Of a DNA stretch of 31,651 nucleotides, positions 15,607 through 22,681 are shown one piece after another. This stretch comes from Thiohalobacter sp. (GTDB taxonomy: Bacteria; Pseudomonadota; Gammaproteobacteria; DSM-19610): assembly GCA_027080445.1 (NCBI GenBank), contig JALWRY010000025.1, forward strand, positions 1 through 31,651, given 5' to 3'. The position numbers were made by a program, and so were the translations under genes. The stretch's first letter is position 1, and each line of letters starts with the position of its first letter. Under the pieces are notes generated by a model. That model was not told where the DNA came from. It searched no databases and worked only from the letters and a program-made list of their open reading frames with translations.

Positions 15607-17241
15607 ATGGAAGACGAAACAAATTTCGACAAATTGCTGGAACTGGCTCATGCCCGAAAACACAACAATACCGTGATTGTTACGTTTTCCGATGACAGCT
15701 ATAAGAATGTCCTCATTAACTGGCTCAATGGCCTGCACCGACTCAATATTCGCAACTACCTGGTGATATCTCTCGACGAACAGATACACACATTCCTTTG
15801 TGAACAAAGCATTCCAAGCGTTTTACTCAAAATTGAGTTTAATCTGGACAGCTTGTGGGCGATGCGCATCGATATTTTTCAACTACTATGCCGGAGTGGT
15901 ATCGATTTCATTCATTCTGATACAGATGCAGTCTGGCTGAAGAACCCGATTCCCGAGTACTTTACGACACCGGGCTGCCACCTGGTTGCCTCACAGGGCA
16001 CAACCTGGCCTGTTGATGTACTCGATAAACAGGGATTTGTTTTCTGTTGCGGCCTGTTTTACGTACAGAGTTGCAAACAGACACTGGCACTTTTTGAAGA
16101 GATCGCAGAGGACATTCAGAAAACGGGCGACGACCAGACATCCCTGAACCGGGTTATCCAACGCAAACAACTCAAATGGGACACCTTATACACTGAGTCC
16201 TATGACATGCACTTCCGGGATCAGTGTTTCAGGTGTTTTAACAAGACCGTGACGGGCTATTCCCCTGTCAACAAACTCAGTGTGGCGTTACTCCCTCAGC
16301 ACCTGTTTCAGCGCCTACATATGCCGGGTCAGGATGCTTTTGTGAAGCACCTGTTCACTGAAAAGGACTCTGAAAGCAAAATTGACATGCTTTCCAGAAC
16401 AGGTTGCCTATTCCTTGAGCACAGTCCAGACAGTACGAACCGGTCAGATACAGACCTGCCCCGAACCAGTACGAAAAGGATTATCCCTGCCATAACACAC
16501 CGTAAAAAACGAATTCTCGTCTATGGCATGCAGTCCAGTGGAGCCTCGCTGTTTTCGTATTTTCTTTCGCAGAATCCCGACACCCTGAGCATTATCGACC
16601 TGAACAACCACAGGCTTGCGCCGGATCTTCCTGATGAATTCGATATTGTGCTCAAGGCGGTTGTCAGCACCCGTTGGTCATTGCAAGATCATATCGACAG
16701 TTTTCACCCCGACAAAACAATTCTGTTTATCAGGAACCCATGCCATAATTACTACAGCCTCATGGACAAGGCTTATGCCAACAAGAGTGGACTTCTGGAC
16801 GAAAAGTTTAAACTGCTTGACCACTATTTCGAGGCACGGGAGCAATTTGACCTGACCCTGTTTTATGAAGATTTTATACTCGATTACAGTGGCACGATAG
16901 AAAAGCTGAATACCATTGGCTGTAAATATACTGAGGAACATTACAGGTTTTCCAGAACACCTCAGGAGATAGCTGACTTTAATATTAATAACAGCAACTG
17001 GTGCAGGGATAACCAGGCCGCCGAAGGTCCTGCAGGTGGCTGGGGAATGGGAAATATTCATTCGTCCGCTATCAAGCTGGAACTTTGCACGAAACCGATC
17101 ACTTCCGAAATTATCAGCAGGGTCCGTACGGATTGCCCCGTCCTATACGCATATTACCAGGAATATAAAGCCCTCATTCCGAATTCCGGTATCGAACAGG
17201 AGCGCCTGCTCACAGAAACACAACATGCTGATACTGCGTAA
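15607..17241 (+). CDS. Fusion of GT77-like glycosyltransferase and sulfotransferase-like domain
   Basis: A 544-residue two-domain protein. Residues 20-240 match the nucleotide-diphospho-sugar transferase family that includes GT77: VIVTFSDDSYKNVLINWL, MRIDIFQLLCRSGIDFIHSD (86-105) with the metal motif SDTDAVWLKNP (104-114), the GLFYV strand and GDDQTSLN (174-181). A linker of about 50 residues follows. Residues 300-510 look like a P-loop sulfotransferase: RILVYGMQSSGASLFSYFL (302-320) as the phosphosulfate loop and ILFIRNPCHNYYSL (372-385) as the 3'-phosphate loop with Arg376 and Ser384. The P-loop has SSGAS where typical enzymes have RSGTS, so activity is uncertain. No signal peptide. The ATG follows GGGGAAGGGGA. 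A sigma-54-type promoter lies at 15549-15563. A role in making a sulfated flagellin glycan with the giant protein is inference. Confidence 0.75.
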   Translation: MEDETNFDKLLELAHARKHNNTVIVTFSDDSYKNVLINWLNGLHRLNIRNYLVISLDEQIHTFLCEQSIPSVLLKIEFNLDSLWAMRIDIFQLLCRSGIDFIHSDTDAVWLKNPIPEYFTTPGCHLVASQGTTWPVDVLDKQGFVFCCGLFYVQSCKQTLALFEEIAEDIQKTGDDQTSLNRVIQRKQLKWDTLYTESYDMHFRDQCFRCFNKTVTGYSPVNKLSVALLPQHLFQRLHMPGQDAFVKHLFTEKDSESKIDMLSRTGCLFLEHSPDSTNRSDTDLPRTSTKRIIPAITHRKKRILVYGMQSSGASLFSYFLSQNPDTLSIIDLNNHRLAPDLPDEFDIVLKAVVSTRWSLQDHIDSFHPDKTILFIRNPCHNYYSLMDKAYANKSGLLDEKFKLLDHYFEAREQFDLTLFYEDFILDYSGTIEKLNTIGCKYTEEHYRFSRTPQEIADFNINNSNWCRDNQAAEGPAGGWGMGNIHSSAIKLELCTKPITSEIISRVRTDCPVLYAYYQEYKALIPNSGIEQERLLTETQHADTA

Positions 17242-17379
17242 AACCGAACTGTTTAGCTGAACAATGAAATTTCTTTGAAAACTAGAGTAATATTGCGCAG
17301 AATGGTACTTTTCGACTATGACCTGAGCTCCTGGGGAGCAAGACAATACCGGGTAAGAGTATATGTCATCCTTGCACAG

Positions 17380-18072
17380 ATGCGCCCTGCAAAATCATTC
17401 AAACGACCCTATTGTGTCGATAAAGCAATAGCCTCATTTGTCTTGCTGACACTCTCTGCATGCTCCATGCAACCCATGCTTGAGCCTTTACATAATTCTG
17501 AAGCCCATCCTGCACGAACCCGAGCATGGGAATGCGAACGCAACTTCGCTTTCGTATCTCGCGAGGAAGGTAATGCCATGTGGTTGTTCCTGCCCGGACA
17601 CGCCATACAGCTCCCCCGGGTAGACAGTCATTCCGGTAACCAATATCGTGGCAAGGATATAGTCTTCCAGCAGAACGATGGCCAGGCACAACTCGATGTA
17701 TCCGGTTCACACTATGAACACTGCCACAACAACCCGCAGCGCGCCGCCTGGGAAGACGCCAAACTCAACGGCGTGGATTTCCGCGCGACCGGCAGTACGC
17801 CGGACTGGATACTGGAGCTTACGCTGGACGGCGATATGCAACTGGTCACTGGAGCAGATCATAAACACTATGACTTCACCACCCCCGAACCCGTGATTAT
17901 CGAAAGCGCACGCAAGACCTTGTATTCCGCTCAAAACAAGTCGCACCAGATCATTGTCGAATTGAACGGTAAACCCTGTCGTGATCCCGTAACCGGTGAG
18001 ACACGCGAGGTCACAGTAAATATCAGCCTTGATGACCGCCATCTGAAAGGCTGTGGAAGCGCGTTGCATTGA
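17380..18072 (+). CDS. MliC/COG3650-like lipoprotein
   Basis: A predicted lipoprotein of 230 residues. The start at 17380 gives a standard signal: basic MRPAKSFKRP, hydrophobic AIASFVLLTL and the lipobox LSAC (Cys28). The frame is open upstream to a TTG at 17275, but that leader is not signal-like; no start here has a strong ribosome site. The mature part has two regions. About 55-130: WECERNFAFV, then SHSGNQYRGKDIVF and a closing Cys, as in MliC-type lysozyme inhibitors. About 130-230: RATGSTPDWILEL in place of the family's GxEPFW motif, then NGKPCRDPVTGETREVTV and LKGCGSALH, as in COG3650 lipoproteins. The Phe of EPFW is missing. Its stop overlaps the phosphopantetheinyl transferase start by three bases. 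No flagellar role is evident. Confidence 0.68.
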   Translation: MRPAKSFKRPYCVDKAIASFVLLTLSACSMQPMLEPLHNSEAHPARTRAWECERNFAFVSREEGNAMWLFLPGHAIQLPRVDSHSGNQYRGKDIVFQQNDGQAQLDVSGSHYEHCHNNPQRAAWEDAKLNGVDFRATGSTPDWILELTLDGDMQLVTGADHKHYDFTTPEPVIIESARKTLYSAQNKSHQIIVELNGKPCRDPVTGETREVTVNISLDDRHLKGCGSALH

Positions 18073-18848
18073 AGTACCCGGATACCGATAAAAACAGCCA
18101 AAACCTGTCCCGGGAGGTACACGTCTGGCACGTTGTGCCGGAGTCCGTCCGTGACCCTGCAATCCTGCAACACTGCCGCGACATACTCGACCCTGAAGAG
18201 CGGGAGAAACTCGGTCGCTTTATTCGACCTGATGACGGTCACCATTACCTGGTATCACACGCACTACTGCGCAGCGTGCTGTCATATTACGCCGATGTTG
18301 CACCTGCTGACTGGCGTTTCGCTCACGGTAAACACGGGCGCCCGGAGATTCAGCCCGACATGCAAAGCCCTTTGCGCTTTAACCTGACACATACCCGCGG
18401 GCTGGCGGCATGTGTTGTGACACGCGACGTGGATTGCGGCATCGATGCGGAACAGCTACACAAACGCAGCAACCCGCTGGGCGTTGCACAACGCATGTTT
18501 TCACCCCTGGAACTTGAAGCACTGGGTCAAAAAAGGGGAACGGATTTCCTGGAATATTTCTATCAAGGCTGGACACTGCGCGAAGCCTACGTCAAGGCGC
18601 GCGGTATCGGTATCAGTTTCCCGACCCGTCAACTCTGTTTCAATACCGAAGGTGAAAGGATTTCAGTGAAATTCGACGATAGCATCGATGACACCGAAAG
18701 GAACTGGTATTTCCAGCTGATCCGGCCGAATGCGACACATATTATCGCATTGGCCCTGCGCGACAACCCGGACGAGCACAGGCATGTCATTGTCAGTGAA
18801 TGGGGACAGGGGCAATGGGGACAGGTTTGGCAACGGGGACAGATTTAA
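18069..18848 (+). CDS. Sfp-type 4'-phosphopantetheinyl transferase, 3' end made by a repeat
   Basis: A 259-residue enzyme that would move phosphopantetheine from coenzyme A to the serine of a carrier protein. Family marks: FIRPDDGHHYLVSHALLR (51-68), GKHGRPEI (87-94), FNLTHTRGLAACVVT (104-118), the metal-binding GIDAE (124-128; Asp126, Glu128) and WTLREAYVKARGIG (168-181, Glu172). The N-terminal EVHVWHV is typical. Start is a TTG at 18069 overlapping the lipoprotein stop; it is the least certain part. The last 15 residues, WGQGQWGQVWQRGQI, come entirely from copies of the GGGGACAG repeat, and the stop codon TAA is the centre of a 74-bp palindrome, so the native C-terminus has been replaced. 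No carrier protein or synthase is in the window, so its substrate is unknown. Confidence 0.85.
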   Translation: MKYPDTDKNSQNLSREVHVWHVVPESVRDPAILQHCRDILDPEEREKLGRFIRPDDGHHYLVSHALLRSVLSYYADVAPADWRFAHGKHGRPEIQPDMQSPLRFNLTHTRGLAACVVTRDVDCGIDAEQLHKRSNPLGVAQRMFSPLELEALGQKRGTDFLEYFYQGWTLREAYVKARGIGISFPTRQLCFNTEGERISVKFDDSIDDTERNWYFQLIRPNATHIIALALRDNPDEHRHVIVSEWGQGQWGQVWQRGQI

Positions 18849-18883
18849 ATCTGTCCCCGTTGCCAAACCTGTCCCCATTGCCC
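18810..18883. repeat. Perfect 74-bp palindrome between convergent genes
   Basis: Two 37-base arms without a loop, centred between 18846 and 18847; every position from 18810 to 18883 pairs with its mirror. The inner 24 bases (18835-18858) are GGGGACAGATTT plus its reverse complement, the same unit found twice in flgJ. The arms carry a second GGGGACAG (18817-18824) and a third lies just outside (18802-18809). The palindrome covers the end of the phosphopantetheinyl transferase gene and lies 10 bases beyond the flgL stop, so the hairpin could end transcripts from both sides, though it has no T-run. It resembles a REP/MITE-type element; no transposase is present. Confidence 0.93.
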
Positions 18884-18893
18884 GTTGCAGATT

Positions 18894-19796
18894 CTACAGG
18901 AAGTTGAACAGGTTGAGATTCTGAACCTTGATAAAGGCCTGCTGGGCCGCCTGCAAGGTTACGCTCTGCTTGTTAAGGCGACTGGCCGCCTCCGCATAGT
19001 CCAGGTCTTCAACGATAGAGCGGGTATTTTCCAACTGGGAAATCAGCGCCACGTTGACCGTCTCCTGGCGATCGACGGCATTCTGGCGCGCACCCGTCGT
19101 GGCGCGAATGCCGGTAATGTTATTCATGGCCTTATCGAGCTGGTCAAGGGTGGCCGGGTTGGGGGTGTTTGCCTCAAGATCGTTGGCGAGCTTGTTCAAT
19201 GTTGTAAAAACATCCTCGAATCCGCCACCTGAAGCCGGGATTTTCATAAACACATCAAAGCCGGAATCACCATCGGCGATCTGCCGCGCCGCCCCGACCT
19301 GGACAAAACGTTGTCCCTGGTCACCCACAAAGGAGAAAACACCAGCGCCATTATCCGTGAAGGGAGCCGTCTGACCCTGGAACCCGGCAAACAGGTATTC
19401 ACCGGTTCCATCTGTACGATTGGCCAGCCCCTTCACCTCATCGAGGATCTGGCGGATTTCCTTTGCAATGCCGGTACGTTCCTCGGGACCGTTGGTATCG
19501 TTCAACCCCTGTATCGTCAACTCACGCGCACGCTGCAAGGCGTCACCGACCGCCGCCAGTGATGAATCCTCCAGTTCCAGGCGGCTGCGAATCGAATCAA
19601 TATTACGCTGGTATTGCCGTGTCACCTTGAGTGATTCTGACAGACCTACCAGTTGTGCCGCCCCACTGGGATCATCAGAAGGCCGGTTGATACGCTTGCC
19701 GGAAGACAGCTGTTGCTGGGTGCGGAAAAGATCGGTCTGCCTGTCGATAATCGCACCAATGCCCTGCCGGAACATATTCAGTGTACCGATACGCAT
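18894..19796 (-). CDS. flgL: Hook-filament junction protein FlgL (HAP3)
   Basis: A 300-residue junction protein that, with FlgK, joins the hook to the filament; exported by the flagellar type III system. It has flagellin-like ends: MRIGTLNMFRQGIGAIIDRQ and TQQQLSSGKRINRPSDDPSGA at the N-terminus (1-45), and NTRSIVEDLDYAEAASRLNKQ with AFIKVQNLNLFNFL at the C-terminus. GEYLFAGFQGQTAPF (147-161) is the typical centre. Length normal. It is the last gene of the flgB operon, 2 bases after flgK, and its stop is followed by the 74-bp palindrome. Confidence 0.97.
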   Translation of the reverse strand: MRIGTLNMFRQGIGAIIDRQTDLFRTQQQLSSGKRINRPSDDPSGAAQLVGLSESLKVTRQYQRNIDSIRSRLELEDSSLAAVGDALQRARELTIQGLNDTNGPEERTGIAKEIRQILDEVKGLANRTDGTGEYLFAGFQGQTAPFTDNGAGVFSFVGDQGQRFVQVGAARQIADGDSGFDVFMKIPASGGGFEDVFTTLNKLANDLEANTPNPATLDQLDKAMNNITGIRATTGARQNAVDRQETVNVALISQLENTRSIVEDLDYAEAASRLNKQSVTLQAAQQAFIKVQNLNLFNFL

Positions 19797-19798
19797 GA

Positions 19799-21736
19799 TT
19801 ACCTCCCCACCGCACTCAGCAAGGTCTGAAACGTGGTATTAGCCACGGTAACAACCTGCGCAATCGCGGAATAGGCCTGTTGGAAACGGATCAGGTTAGC
19901 CGCCTCCTCGTCCAGATTAACCCCGGATAAGGCATCACGCGATTCCTGGGCCTGGCTCTTGAGTGACGCCTGCGCCTTGGAGGTAATCTCTGCACTACGG
20001 GTTCGCGCCCCAAGGTCACTGATTAGCTGGCCATTGGCATCCTGGAAACTGGCATTACCATTTTCCATGGTTTGTGCAGATTGCAGGCCCGCCAGCAGCA
20101 GCGCATTGGTGTTATCACCTGAACCACTGGTATTGGCCGCAGCGACAAAACTGTCACCCGTCGCCGGTGTTCCGCTTATCCTGAAACGCATACCCGCCAC
20201 GGTAAAACTGTTGCCACTGTCTGTGGCCGGGTTATACGCGAAGGAACCCGTGGCATCACCGGCATAGTTGAATTGCTGGGCAACCGCATCATAGGTAAAG
20301 GTGATACCTGAAACCAGCGGCGTAAAGGTACCATCCACCGACTGTAACTGAAGCGCGCCATCACCGCTATTGACAGGCAAGCCATTGGCATTGGTGGCCT
20401 CACTCAGTGTTGCCGGTGCGGCGGCAGCAATATCGCCGGGATCACTGATCAGCAGCGTCATACTGGGCGCACCGGCACGCGTCGGCGTAATCTGGAAACG
20501 ATCACCGGCGACCGGTGTGCCCGATACGACAAAATTCAATCCTTCAGCATTGAACGGGTTGGCTGCCGTACCCGCCCCGGTCATGGTAACAGCCTGCCCA
20601 TCACTGACGCGCGTCAGGCTGTAGGACGTGCCGTCAAAACCAAGTATGTAGTCACTGGTTGTCAAGTCCCGGATATTGGCGCTATCGAAAGTCGTTGTCA
20701 CATTCCCGGTGCCGCTATTTGCCGCATGTGCTGACGTCAGTGGCTGGCTGAAAGAAAACATATCCACGCCCATCTGGCCATCCAGATCCATACCAAGATT
20801 CTGCTGGCGGTTGAATTCTGTTGACAGGGTAACGGCTATGCGCCCCAGCGCATTCTCCGCCTTGTTCAGGGACTGGTCGCGGAAATCCAGTAATGCACCC
20901 AGTTTTCCACCGGTAAGGTTATCGGTGATTTCTGCGGCAAAGCCTCCACTGACGATAGAAATTTCCGAACGGCGCACGTCAAAACCATTCTGGGTGATTT
21001 TCAGTGGTGAGGCGAGAAAGCCTGTCACCAGGGACTGACCGCTGCCGACAAATACGTTGAGGGAACCATCCGACTGCTCCACCGTACGCACGGATACCAG
21101 TTCAGATAACTTGCCGACCAGGGCATCCCGCTTGTCGAGTAAATCATTTGGCGCCTGGCCCGCTCCCTGTGTCGTTGCATCGAGGATATTACGATTGGCA
21201 TCGGCAATGGCCGAGGTGATACCGTTTATTTCGTTAACCACCGTACCCAGGCCGTTGTTTATCTCATCTCGCATGGAACTCAATTGCTGATCCAGGCCCT
21301 GGATACGACCGGTCAAAGAGTCGGCCTCCGACAACACCAGCTGACGAACCGGTACAGAAGAAGGATTATTGGCAAGGTCCTGTACCGAATTAAAAAAGGT
21401 TTCCAGACCCGCACCCAGTCCAGCCTTGCTGTCACCCAGCAAGTTCGACAAGCGGCTTGAATAATTGAACAGGGTGTCATACTGCGCGCTTGTGCTGGTA
21501 GTGTCACGCAAACGGTCTGTTGTAAACTGGTCAAACAGGCGGTTGATGCTGTTAACCTGCACACCGTTACCAATATACCCCTGCCCGGTAAAGCTCGGTG
21601 GGCGTGTGCCCAGCTCAATGCGCTGGCGGCTGTAGCCATCCGTATTGACATTACTGATATTGTGACCGGCGACGGCAATGCCGCGCTGGAAAGCCTGTAG
21701 CCCGGAAGCCGCCGTGCCAAGTAGTCCTACTGCCAT
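19799..21736 (-). CDS. flgK: Hook-filament junction protein FlgK (HAP1)
   Basis: A 645-residue junction protein, proximal to FlgL. The N-terminus GLLGTAASGLQAFQRGIAVAG then HNISNVNTDGYSRQR (about 24-38) is the rod-hook family start with the FlgK form of the motif, and GYIGNGVQVNSINRLFDQF follows. The C-terminus SGVNLDEEAANLIRFQQAY with TVANTTFQTLLSAVG is typical. The middle (about 330-560) is a long beta-rich region with two similar segments (FVVSGTPVAGDRFQITP and FRISGTPATGDSFVAA), a Pro/Gly-rich extension that makes it longer than the enteric protein (about 550). Its start overlaps the flgJ end by 10 bases. Confidence 0.97.
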   Translation of the reverse strand: MAVGLLGTAASGLQAFQRGIAVAGHNISNVNTDGYSRQRIELGTRPPSFTGQGYIGNGVQVNSINRLFDQFTTDRLRDTTSTSAQYDTLFNYSSRLSNLLGDSKAGLGAGLETFFNSVQDLANNPSSVPVRQLVLSEADSLTGRIQGLDQQLSSMRDEINNGLGTVVNEINGITSAIADANRNILDATTQGAGQAPNDLLDKRDALVGKLSELVSVRTVEQSDGSLNVFVGSGQSLVTGFLASPLKITQNGFDVRRSEISIVSGGFAAEITDNLTGGKLGALLDFRDQSLNKAENALGRIAVTLSTEFNRQQNLGMDLDGQMGVDMFSFSQPLTSAHAANSGTGNVTTTFDSANIRDLTTSDYILGFDGTSYSLTRVSDGQAVTMTGAGTAANPFNAEGLNFVVSGTPVAGDRFQITPTRAGAPSMTLLISDPGDIAAAAPATLSEATNANGLPVNSGDGALQLQSVDGTFTPLVSGITFTYDAVAQQFNYAGDATGSFAYNPATDSGNSFTVAGMRFRISGTPATGDSFVAAANTSGSGDNTNALLLAGLQSAQTMENGNASFQDANGQLISDLGARTRSAEITSKAQASLKSQAQESRDALSGVNLDEEAANLIRFQQAYSAIAQVVTVANTTFQTLLSAVGR

Positions 21737-22668
21737 GATGCTGCCTCCTGAAGGTGAGAACTACCCAGAATCCGGTTGATCTTTCCGGCGTAATCCGGGT
21801 CTGTGGCATAGCCCGCATCGGCTAATGCACGGGTAAATGCCTGTGGGTCGTCAGCCTGGCGCAAGGCATCGTGATATTGCGGATTGCGCTTCAGGAAATC
21901 GACATAATCGCTGAAACTCTCCTGCGGTGAGCGATAGGCGCGAAACTGTGCGCGCTCCCTGCGCATCAGACCGTCCCTGAACTCAATCGTTTCGGTTGTT
22001 ACCCGCGCGCCTTTCCATCCGGCATCCGCCTTGATACCAAACAGGTTGAAGCTGTTGTTCCCGTCCGTACCGCGGATCATATGTTGTCCCCAGCCGGTTT
22101 CCAGTGCCGCCTGGGCGAGCAAGACTTCCGGACGCGTGCCCAGTTCGTCGGCAGCTTGTCTGGCCTGGGGCCAAAGTTGGCGCACAAATGCCTGCGGGGT
22201 CTCGGGGTTAAAGGAGACGCGGCGGCCCGGGGTTATCGTTAAGGGGACAGATTTAAATCTGTCCCCGTCCTGCTTGTCCCCGTCCTGCTGCGGGGTGGAA
22301 GGGGACAGATTTAAATCTGTCCCCGTCAGCTTCGTCTGTTTTGTACCCGCATCATAACTGTCCTGCTTATGTAACTGCTTCACCATCATCTCCGCCAGGC
22401 CAATACCTTTGCCCTCACTCATTTTGATGGCAATCTGCTTGTCGAACATGGCCTGGTAGGTTTTGGTGTGTTCATTATCCAGCATGCTTTCACCGAGACT
22501 GGCGTCACGCATGCTTTTCAGCATCATCTGCAGAAACAGCGCTTCAAACTGGCTGGCCACCTCACGCAGTGTTTCCTCGCTATTACCATCCGAGCGGGCG
22601 CGATTGCGCAACACATTAAGACCCTGGAAGTCTGTATAAACATCAGTCTGGAGCACACCCTGGGTCAC
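21727..22668 (-). CDS. flgJ: Rod-cap and peptidoglycan hydrolase FlgJ, with two in-frame repeat copies
   Basis: A 313-residue, two-domain periplasmic protein. Residues 1-105 form the rod-binding cap domain (REVASQFEALFLQMMLKSMR 35-54; MFDKQIAIKMSEGKGIGLAE 74-93). Residues 155-310 form the glucosaminidase/muramidase domain that opens the cell wall for the rod, with the catalytic Glu190 in AQAALETGWGQ, then NSFNLFGIKA and FRAYRSPQESFSDYVDFL. The linker, residues 116-143, is encoded by two copies of the GGGGACAGATTT palindrome and a short spacer; the copies translate as GTDLNLSP and GDRFKSVP. Reading frame and both domains stay intact, so the protein should work. Total length equals the enteric protein. 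The gap to flgI is 13 bases. Confidence 0.96.
   Translation of the reverse strand: MTQGVLQTDVYTDFQGLNVLRNRARSDGNSEETLREVASQFEALFLQMMLKSMRDASLGESMLDNEHTKTYQAMFDKQIAIKMSEGKGIGLAEMMVKQLHKQDSYDAGTKQTKLTGTDLNLSPSTPQQDGDKQDGDRFKSVPLTITPGRRVSFNPETPQAFVRQLWPQARQAADELGTRPEVLLAQAALETGWGQHMIRGTDGNNSFNLFGIKADAGWKGARVTTETIEFRDGLMRRERAQFRAYRSPQESFSDYVDFLKRNPQYHDALRQADDPQAFTRALADAGYATDPDYAGKINRILGSSHLQEAASWQ
22243..22266. repeat. 24-bp palindromic repeat in flgJ, copy A
   Basis: A perfect 24-bp palindrome, GGGGACAGATTT plus its reverse complement, in the flgJ linker. On the flgJ strand it is read as GDRFKSVP, one of the two frames without a stop. It is identical to the core of the palindrome at 18810-18883. 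Confidence 0.95.
22301..22324. repeat. 24-bp palindromic repeat in flgJ, copy B
   Basis: Second perfect copy, 34 bases from copy A. On the flgJ strand it is read as GTDLNLSP, the other stop-free frame. The spacer between copies holds a direct repeat of GTCCCCGTCCTGCT (starting at 22261 and 22276), which points to local duplication of the repeat and its flank. Confidence 0.95.
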
Positions 22669-22681
22669 TGTCCTGCCCCGC

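Noticed and set aside
17275..17379. A TTG-started extension of the lipoprotein.
   Set aside because: It would put a non-signal-like stretch of 35 residues before a good lipoprotein signal peptide.
18802..22324. The GGGGACAG repeats considered as a CRISPR array.
   Set aside because: There are only three full units, unevenly spaced, inside or at the end of coding regions, without unique spacers or cas genes.
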